Source: Chaenocephalus aceratus
Taxonomy: Eukaryota > Chordata > Actinopteri > Perciformes > Channichthyidae
Length of the DNA: 64,000 nucleotides
Direction: 5' to 3'
NCBI GenBank assembly: GCA_023974075.1
Contig: CM043797.1
Coordinates: 32,209,023-32,273,022 of the forward strand
The translations under genes were made by a program, and so were the position numbers. Every line of letters starts with the position of its first letter. Position 1 is the first letter of the stretch. The notes beneath the pieces were generated by a model, which saw nothing but the letters and a program-made list of their open reading frames with translations, was not told the origin of the DNA and searched no databases. Below are positions 1 to 64,000 of the stretch, one piece after another.

Positions 1-19
1 ACTTGTAAAGAACATTCTT

Positions 20-440
20 AATAATAATACATTTAATTTCAAAGCGCTTTTTCAGGTGCTCAAAGACGCTTTACAGTGGAGATAAAATAGAATAAAATAT
101 ATTAAAACAGCAACACAACATAATTCACAAATGAAAAGCCAGTCTGAAGAGGTGTGTTTTGGTTAGTGTTTTGAAAGTGGGGGGGTCGGTGCAGTCTCTG
201 ATGTGTTGTGGAAGAGAGTTCCAGAGGGTGGGGGCAGCGATGGAGAAGGCTCTGTCCCCCCAGGTTCGGAGCTGGGTTCGTGTGGGGATAGAGAGCAGGT
301 TCGCTTCTGATGAACGAAGGCAGCGGGAAGGGGTGTAGTGGTGGATCAGGTCGGTGAGGTAGGGGGGGGGCCTGGTTATTGAGAACTTTGTGTGTTAGCA
401 GGAGGATTTTCTTGCATGTCTTTAGATCAGAAGAGTTTAA
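20..440 (-). mobile_element. 3' fragment of an L2/Rex-type LINE
   Basis: Read on the - strand, frame-broken sequence resembles the extreme C-terminus of a fish LINE reverse transcriptase (KILLLTHKVLNNQAP, then TWGDRA/WNSLP-like pieces in other frames). An untranslated tail follows with an AAAGCG repeat and an ATT-rich end near position 20-40. Only the last ~400 bp are present and the ORF is decayed. The family assignment is from recognition, not a search. Confidence 0.6.
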
Positions 441-1313
441 CAAGTCAAGCACAGTTGTCTCCTGCAGTACAAACCAAATATACCAATGCTCAGCAAATGT
501 TCAGTAAAAAGCAGTGTTTTGGTTGCAACCCCTGCTAAAAATATGATAATATATAATGCATAATTAATATTGGCATAAGGTTTGTTTGTCCTCTGTTGTT
601 TTTATAAATACTCACAAATCATGACGCTTTTCCTCATCACCTCTCTCGAAGAACAGCTTCTGCCAGACTCCTCTTATCTGCTGGCTGGCGCTGTGTAAAT
701 GCAGTTTGGCGGTTTAGCAATGGGTGACTAATGGAGTGTGAAATCAATACATTTTTAACCTTGAAATCATATTGGCTAATTTAACACCCTGTATTGTTAG
801 TCCAATCTCTTCCCCGCCATTCTGAGGCTTGTTAATGCTTACTGTCTGTCACCTCTAGGTTTGTGTGAAGTGGTTTCTGTTAATGGTGATGAAATGTAGC
901 TCTAGAAATTGAAATGTTTGGTATGGTCGTGATGGTTCTGGAAGTCTGGGGTTATGTAGAAAAATTCTTTTTTGTAACACCTAATCTAATTACTCTGAAG
1001 TGTGTCCGTAGGTGAAAAAGCAAGAGTGGTTTGTTTTAACTGTGTGTTCTAACTGTTTTCTGTCAAAGGAATAGAAAGGGAATTGTTATACAACCGTTCA
1101 AGCGTGGAACAGCCTGTGAGATTAACAGCAAAGTGCCCGTCCGATGAATGATTGGCGAGCTGCAGTAATTTGTCGTACCGGCTTTTCCTTTTGGCCTACT
1201 TCAGTTTTGTAAATTCTTTCTTCCCCCCTTTAAATCGCTCATGCACATACATTTTGGATGAGGTCTGAGTGATGGGCTATGTTTTACTCTCCGTCTCTCG
1301 CTCTCTCTCTCAG
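441..1313. other. ankrd13b: Intron sequence with no recognisable exon
   Basis: I see only AT-rich non-coding sequence and a pyrimidine-rich acceptor tract at the right edge. The preceding ANKRD13 exon (expected to end in an SGW-type ankyrin segment) was not found here, so it probably lies left of the window. Confidence 0.6.
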
Positions 1314-39605
<38,292 letters not shown>

Positions 39606-40500
39606 GATCTGAGTGGCCCAGCAGGGGTCTGAGGGGAGGGGTCTGGACCAAGGACTCATGGGAGAGAAGGGCAGTGCAGGCTACTTAAACTTAAAGGGAA
39701 AAAAATCCACCTTTTATGTCAATTGGAGCAATACATTCCTGAGTGTGTGCTATATTGACAGACGCAGTTAACTTCTCCTGCTTGTGGAGCCGTGTTTGCA
39801 GTGCCTACATGTACCAGGATGCATTGCACTGATGCCCAGGGCCATATGTTTTGTGCTGCTAATGCCGGTTAGTCTGGCTCAAATAACGACGGCTAAACAT
39901 CCAAATCAATACTGTAAATGTATCCTCATCCATTATATCTTCTCCACACATTTTCGGATGCCATCTTTGCTGTCAGTAAAGTAAAAACATTGTTTAATTC
40001 AAGCAAAGACAACAAGGAAATTCTATTTCTGAATGACATTTAAAACAACCCTGAGGCTAGCCAGAGAATTACACACTGTACCAGCCTGTAGTTCTTCCAC
40101 TGAGTCACTTTAAATGATGCCAGTGAATGCAGGAAGAACGCGTATTTGTAGCTCCAATTTCTCTATCAATATAGCACGCACTAATTGCTTAAATTGGCCA
40201 CATTTACCATCAAAACCGATTTGGACATTCCCATAAAAGTTGGAAAATGTAACGGGAAGTAGGCTACAGTAAACAAAATAATCTCATTGGTTTTCAGATC
40301 ACGAAATAGCCTCCTCTTTATTCTCCCATTGCCTTCGCCCGACCTTTCCCATGATGCCACGCGGTGATGCAGCTGTCCGGCCTCAGACAGCCAGAGAGGG
40401 ACTTCAGTTTCGTCTTTCGGGTGCCACACGGTACTTTTTGTGACAAGTTTACAACCATCCAATACAACAAGTTCAGTGGAATGCCTTCTTGGGTGACTGA

Positions 40501-40691
<191 letters not shown>

Positions 40692-41819
40692 CCAAACCAG
40701 CTCTCCGCACAGGGGTCAACAGATCACCGTCAATACTGAACATGTATATTGTAAAGTCAACTCTCTGCTCCGGCACTAACACACACACTCTAGTGTGGGA
40801 GTAGGCTACTTTGACCTTATTGGTCAAGTTGAGTTGAGTGTCGACAAACCATTTGACTTCCTCAGTTTTGAGGGAAGATGTTTCAAAAAACTGATTGGTA
40901 TGTTTCTTTTTTTTCCTCACAAAATCCAGATGTACTGTACTAAGCTTGTTGGCGGATCACATATTGATGGATGTAGATGACGAGTTTGAGCACAAGCTAA
41001 GCTTTAGTTTTAGCCTGACGTTAGACAGCAGGAGCACAGATATGAGACAGCCAGATAAACACTTTGTGTAGGCCTACTAACTAACATGTATGTGACAGTG
41101 AATGAGTTGTGGCCGGCCGTTGTGTAACACAAACAATAAAGGGACCTGATAGCGGTTTTCAATCGGATGGTGGAATAGAAATGTTACAGAAAGAGGTTTT
41201 CTGTATCTTTGCATCCTCTCACCTTACATGAGCGGATCTTTTCTGTATTTCTGTGTAGTCATGGTCGATGTTTGTACAATATTTCAGCATGGTCTGCACC
41301 TGTGTGAGGTTCATTTTGTCTAGCCTGGAGACCTGCAATGGTTAATCAAGCTTTGGCAGGGAACATGTGCCCAAAAGAATCACTTTAAAATCTATTGACA
41401 GCAATTACCCAAATAGAAAGTTGTTTCCATAAATACAACATGCTAAAGACGAAAGCAAATGTAAAATTGCACATTGAGCAAATGTGAACCTTTCAGTTCC
41501 TGGATTTGGAAAGATTGTTCAACATTGCTCTCATAATTGTAAGTAACTTCATGTTGCAGGGTACAAGGCTAGCCCAACACTGATGAACATGTTTTGTTGC
41601 AAGGGAGGAGGACGGCTTGTTTATTCCATCTTTTGAAAGAAATGTAACACTCCTATCAGCACAAACTGAGGATAACCCCCTCTGCCTCCTATCTAATACC
41701 CATTCAGCTTGCCTGATTGATACAAAAAAGGAAATGTTAATTTTTTTTACTTTTAAAGAAATGTTGCAGAAATGTTTTCATGGTGTATATGCTAGGAAGT
41801 GAGTTCAGATAATGATTCA

Positions 41820-41825
41820 AATAAA
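41820..41825 (+). promoter_or_regulatory. ankrd13b: Candidate polyadenylation signal, ankrd13b
   Basis: AATAAA followed by a GT/T-rich downstream element (gagtgggttatttttta). An earlier AATAAA at 41135-41140 is an alternative. Confidence 0.45.
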
Positions 41826-41845
41826 GAAACATCTTTTGGAACAGC

Positions 41846-43190
41846 ATTGCATGAGTGGGTTATTTTTTAATCTATTTTTAAGCAGCTTCCAATCCCCTGA
41901 CCCCAAACTAAGACTTCGCTGCAGATTTTCACTGTAAATTAGTTTTACGGTCCCTTTGAGTGAAGGACGGTGACAAAGCCAATTAATTTCTCACGAGATA
42001 GGGAACGCTGCGGCACCGGAGAGACTTGATCTGTTTTTAGTAGCTTCCACCTCCATCATCCTCCCTGTGACACGGAGTCCCAGCACTCAGCCGGATCCAA
42101 GGAGGGGGGGGTTGCTTGTCGTTATTTCAGGCTCGACACGGAGGGAAAGGACTTTCAGACTCTACCTCTAAGAAACACCGCCCGGAGCGCAGGGGCTGCT
42201 TTCTGCACTTTGGGAGGTGGGATGGAGGGAATTGGATAAAGAAAATGAAATAATGTTTTTAAATGAATCAGCAGTATTCAGCTGCAACTTCTCCACCGCC
42301 CTGACTCAGCTCCACATTGTGAATACAATTAGGAAGGTGGGAGCAATGGGCTGCAAGATGTGTGAAGGGAATTTGTAAAGAGTCAGACAAAACAAGGTGT
42401 GTCAGTGTCCAATAATTATGGATGCTATATTCTCACTCTAACACCCCATGTCCTGCTACTTACATTTCATTCCCCAGTATTTCAACTATGGCCCTTCTGA
42501 CATCAATTTAGGACACACACCTTTTACATCAAAATCAGCTTTTCAATTAATCTGCTCCGTTTACTAAAGTTATTTTGTGAGATTAAGGGGTTTTTGTTTT
42601 CCTCTTTTTCTGGCAATATTTTCACATTCAAATCCAGAACGTGAAGTCTTTTAATCACCTGCTTTTTTAAAAGTCAGATCAAGTCTGTTTGTGTTTGTAT
42701 CCGTGTATCAGCAGGGGCCCCGGTGGCCTACATCTCAGTATTTAATTACCCAGATGAAACAGTAGGTAAAATGTCAGCCAGAAATAAGCTGTGCTGAGCT
42801 CCCATGGAGATCACATCCCCTAGGAGACGGGATTGACTCGTTCAAATGAACGAACATTATTATATTAATTATTGTGTTAAGGGCTTGATTTTCCGATATT
42901 AAAGGTGGTAACATTTGAAAAAAGTGGGAGGTGTGTTGGGCAATAGAGCTTTCAGTTCTTTAAAGTCCTTACTTTTAAAGATTGTGAGAAATATACCCCA
43001 TATATTACCTGTTTTCACGCCTCCTCGAGAGCTGCTACGCAGGTTTAGTTCTCAGCCTGGCCAGCAGGTGGCAGTAATGTCCAGAATAATGTGGGTCAAA
43101 TGTAATCATCTGGAGCTAATAGTCACCTTCCGTTTTCTTTATATAAATGTGTGTGTATGGGTGTGTGAGAGATGAAGAACACAGGTCAAA
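41846..43190. other. Intergenic gap between convergent genes
   Basis: About 1.3 kb. I looked for a CORO6-like coronin gene, which separates ANKRD13B and SSH2 in human, and saw no WD-repeat coding exon. A G-run at 42103-42110 is the only notable composition. Confidence 0.6.
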
Positions 43191-43203
43191 ACAAACTTAA
43201 AAT

Positions 43204-43705
43204 ATTTATTTCCTGCTAAATAATTCAATAAAAAAACAAGATATCAGCTTTGTCCTGGTTCAATTAAAAATCTGAATAAAGACACGTCCGTCCACTATGA
43301 AAATAAAAACAAAGTCGACTGAGATCAGTGCAAAAAGAATCCTCCTGGGGGTAAGGAAATAAAATAAAATCATTAACAGTAAAGTGCATGTTTGGAGAAA
43401 ACAAAAAAAAGCCTTCTTGAAGTTTTATAAACTCTGAACAGGCAGCGAGGGTTAAACACTGGAAACTAACACTTCTTAGAAAATAGGACGTTAGACATAA
43501 AAGGAGTTTGGACATTCATATTTCATTACTGTACATGAAAACCTGAAGTCCAGTTAAAACATCACATCCAGTGGTTTACATGCAAACATATGCTCGTCAT
43601 TCGGTTCCTAAAACATACATCGGAGGATACACAGGGTCTCCAGTTAATCTGCTACACATTCATACTCCTCGTGCAGCCTTTCTCATCCAGTCCATTGCAC
43701 TGAGG
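43204..43705 (-). other. ssh2: ssh2 3' UTR with poly(A) signal (inferred)
   Basis: Downstream of the TGA at 43708-43706 (- strand) the first good AATAAA is at 43210-43205. No coding sequence is seen between them. Confidence 0.5.
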
Positions 43706-61341
<17,636 letters not shown>

Positions 61342-62074
61342 GCCGGCGGCTGGGAGCGCTGAGGTAGGGGGGTGTCAGGTGTTCTTGTCCCGGGAGAAAA
61401 CTTTTACTCCTCTCTCATAGTCATGTCTGCATTTCAACACGACTAACAACTTCCTTTGGTGTAAATAGCCGTAATAGTTTAGAAAATGACGAAATATTCC
61501 GCGAAGTAGTCACTTGTGTCCAAATCTTTTTTCCGTCACAATAAATTAAGTTAAAAGTTGAAGCACGCTGTTCTGCTGCTTCCCGACAGTGACGTCCAAG
61601 ATGTCCCAATTAAGCGGAAGCGAGTCCTTTAATGAATAAGTGTTCGTACCGTTTTCTGAACATTATTAATCCTCTGTACAACAGACACTATCCTCTACCA
61701 AGTACAGTACTAAGACATATGACTTCAGTCAAACTATCACAGAGGAAGTCATGGGAGGGAGGAGTTGGAGACATGTGTTTTGGGGAAAAGTGGGGAGCCA
61801 ATGAGGACAACAGGGAAGTACGACCGCCCACAGCAGCAGCCCTTCTGCATCGACACTTGCTGAAGCAGGGCACGTGTATACCATCGTGTATACACAACAC
61901 TTGCACCATGCAGTATTTCCTTCAGCAGGTTATTATTCTAGTTACTCCTGTCTGGCCGAGTGTGTGCTTATCATAAATTGCACTGTACTGGCCCATCCTC
62001 GACGAATTACATAACACTAAAAGTAATGACCATTGGGACGTTTTAAACAGTGGAGGAGGAAGTATTACTTTTAC
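61342..62074. promoter_or_regulatory. ssh2: ssh2 5' UTR and probable promoter region
   Basis: Sequence upstream (to the right) of the ATG; CpGs are enriched from about 61240 to 61420 compared with the surroundings. I cannot place a transcription start or TATA box with confidence. Confidence 0.35.
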
Positions 62075-62832
62075 TTAAAGGTGGGGTAGCCTATGTAATT
62101 TATTTCAGAAACACTTTTTGTTATATTCCATGGAATGCTCTTAACATCCCGATAGCAATGAATATATTAAAGGTGGGGTTGGTAATTTTGGAGAAACCAG
62201 CTCGAGTGCACTAGAATTTGAAACTACGCATCCGAAAAAAATCGGCCCCTTCCTTCAGACTTCCTTCCAACACACACGAACGCGCACATGACCAATGAGG
62301 GCACGAGATAAGTGTGTGCACAGATGGAAGGCTGACAGGTAGGTAGGTCATCCAGTTATTTTAGCCGGGCGGCTAGAATGACTGGTCGTGCTTTTTACAG
62401 TACTACGGCTTCCACAGATGACATTTTTTAATGGATTTTTTGTCAAAGATATTCATTGCTATTGGGATGTTGAGAGCATTCCATGAAATATAACAAAAAG
62501 TGTATCTCGTGCCGGTTTCTCAAACTTACCTACCCCACCTTTAAATACTTTGACAATAAATACATAACAAAAATTCATCTGTGGAAGCCGTGGCGCTGTA
62601 AAAAGCACGACCAATCATTTTAGCCGTCCCGGCTAAAGTAACTGGATGGCCTACCTGCCTGTCAGCCTTCCATCTCGTGCACAAACTTATCTCGTGCCCT
62701 CATTGGTCATGTGCACGTTCGTGTGTTGGAGGAGGGGCTCTGTAAGGAAGTGGCAGATTTTTTCCGGCTGTGTATTTTCAAATTCTAGCGCACTCAAACT
62801 GGTTTATCCAAAATTACCGACCCCACATTTAA
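62075..62832. mobile_element. TTAA MITE interrupted by an inverted copy of itself
   Basis: The outer copy runs 62075-62166 plus 62545-62832 (ends TTAAAGGTGGGGTAGC and CCCCACATTTAA). The sequences are the reverse complement of the inner copy. TTAA flanks each end (62075, 62829). Confidence 0.78.
62167..62544. mobile_element. Inner TTAA MITE copy (~378 bp)
   Basis: Ends TTAAAGGTGGGGTTGGTAAT and CTTACCTACCCCACCTTTAA are inverted and TTAA-bounded (62167-62170, 62541-62544). Internal CGTGCTTTTTACAG and GGCTTCCACAGATGA recur inverted at 62580-62610 in the outer copy. Confidence 0.8.
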
Positions 62833-64000
62833 GCAAATACTACACTGTAAAAATACTCTGTTACAAGCCAAATTTCTGCATTGGAAAGGCATTTTTATTT
62901 ATCGAAATGTATATGCTAACTTAGTAGCTCTCAATTGGCTAGATTAATCAAATACGCTTGGCCAGGTCAATGTATAACAAAATATCATATATTATGAACT
63001 ATACTTTGTAAAGTAACCACAAATATGTTAATGTCCAACAACTAATTGGGTGTCCTGGTACAACAGGGTCAATAGGGGATGTGATCATTACACTGATAAA
63101 ATAGTCAATTAAACCCACATGGGGTTTTGGTTTGGCAGTGACTCACTTGTCTCCTCTCCACCCTTTTCTCCAAACACACAGACCTTGTGGTTGGGTTACA
63201 TAAGGAGCAAAAATACAAATGAGAAACAGGCTGAAGTCTTACAGACTGAGCTGCTGTTGAAGCAGACCTTCAGTTCGAAGGGTATAAAGTACAGATAAAT
63301 TGAGCAAAATCAAGAAAGTCTGGGGGAGAAACCACCTTTCATATTATGTTGCTTACATCAAGTATCACCTGACCTACTGCAGGCTGTGAGATTGATTCAA
63401 TGTTTTGGTGTGTTTTATAGCCTAATAAACATTTTATTTCTACTGGCGGGCCGGCATGTAAGCTGACAACAATTTGAAAAACACTGTAAAACTTAAGCCC
63501 CCCTGATCATATTAACACCAGCTTGTGCAAAGAGCTGAAGAATGAATCTAAAACATATGTGGCAAACGACCTCAACGCCGTGGAGCTGAGCTTTATAATG
63601 ATGTTTATTGAATGCCTGCTTTATGATTTAGCTGTTTTTCAGAGCGGAGCCGTTATCAAAAAGGAGTTTGACTGAGAAATAGGACGCTGAGTATGCGGTT
63701 ATACAACATAACTTTGGCCCTGTGTTCATAAACTTCCCTTTGGTATTCACTGAAATCTGAACATTATGCTTGTAAAACTTCAGCCTATGAATGAACACCC
63801 CTGAGCTGCGGGATTATGGGGAAACACGAAAATCTTACACGAACCATAGTAAATGAAGGGCCTAGACAATGAATCACATTAATAACACGTTCTAGCTAGT
63901 TTGTCTTTATTTGAATGGAGAATGTGGCATTGCATCACAAGTACCCATCTAAATGTAAGGCCAATAGACATGCTTCTTAGTCAGATAGGATTCTGTTTCC
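62833..64000. other. Intergenic sequence, nothing recognised
   Basis: AT-rich DNA with no convincing exon or transposon end in either strand. Confidence 0.5.

Overview
This is vertebrate nuclear DNA, almost certainly from a ray-finned (probably percomorph) fish. The evidence is short coding exons with GT/AG splice sites spread through long introns, very long CA/GT microsatellites, and a dense mixture of teleost-type transposons (L2/jockey-like LINEs, hAT and Harbinger elements, TTAA MITEs, a tRNA-derived SINE and a DIRS/Ngaro-type tyrosine-recombinase retrotransposon). There is no sign of prokaryotic organisation. I cannot name the species.

Two protein-coding genes lie tail to tail. On the + strand, thirteen exons from 1314 to 39605 encode the C-terminal 564 residues of an ankyrin-repeat domain 13 protein (ankrd13b by synteny). 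The start codon and first ankyrin exon(s) lie off the left edge. On the - strand, fourteen exons from 61341 down to 43706 encode a complete slingshot-type cofilin phosphatase (ssh2). All exon phases join without conflict except for one extra base in a six-A run in the last exon (44730-44735). ANKRD13 proteins bind ubiquitinated membrane receptors through UIM motifs. Slingshot phosphatases dephosphorylate ADF/cofilin and control actin turnover. Their adjacency is old synteny (human 17q11.2 carries ANKRD13B-CORO6-SSH2), not evidence of a shared pathway; the intervening CORO6 gene is not seen here.

Most of the rest is transposon sequence in the introns. (1) 7628-12475: a common fish repeat split by a + strand LINE with a 10-bp target-site duplication, itself split by a - strand L2-like element that joins a zinc-finger/SGNH-esterase ORF1 to the end of a reverse transcriptase. 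(2) 12880-15856: a 3-kb fold-back element with arms of about 500 bp. (3) 17932-19130: a Harbinger-like element with a MADF fragment, carrying a LINE tail in its middle. (4) 22059-29632: four nested levels in one ankrd13b intron, namely hAT, inside it a second hAT (BED finger fused to dimerisation domain), inside that a degenerate tyrosine-recombinase retrotransposon with three tandem-arranged split repeats, and inside that a 2-kb, ~40-bp-unit minisatellite. (5) 32205-33650: an ACAG-type array touching the splice donor of exon 8. (6) 62075-62832: a TTAA MITE inserted into an opposite-orientation copy of itself.

Several repeats sit within about 30 nt of splice sites in both genes, and a 28-bp tandem duplication in ankrd13b copies a splice donor. 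I found no new defence or biosynthetic system. The most unusual structures are the nested intron insertion, the ORF1-RT chimera, the fold-back element and the repeat-flanked splice sites.
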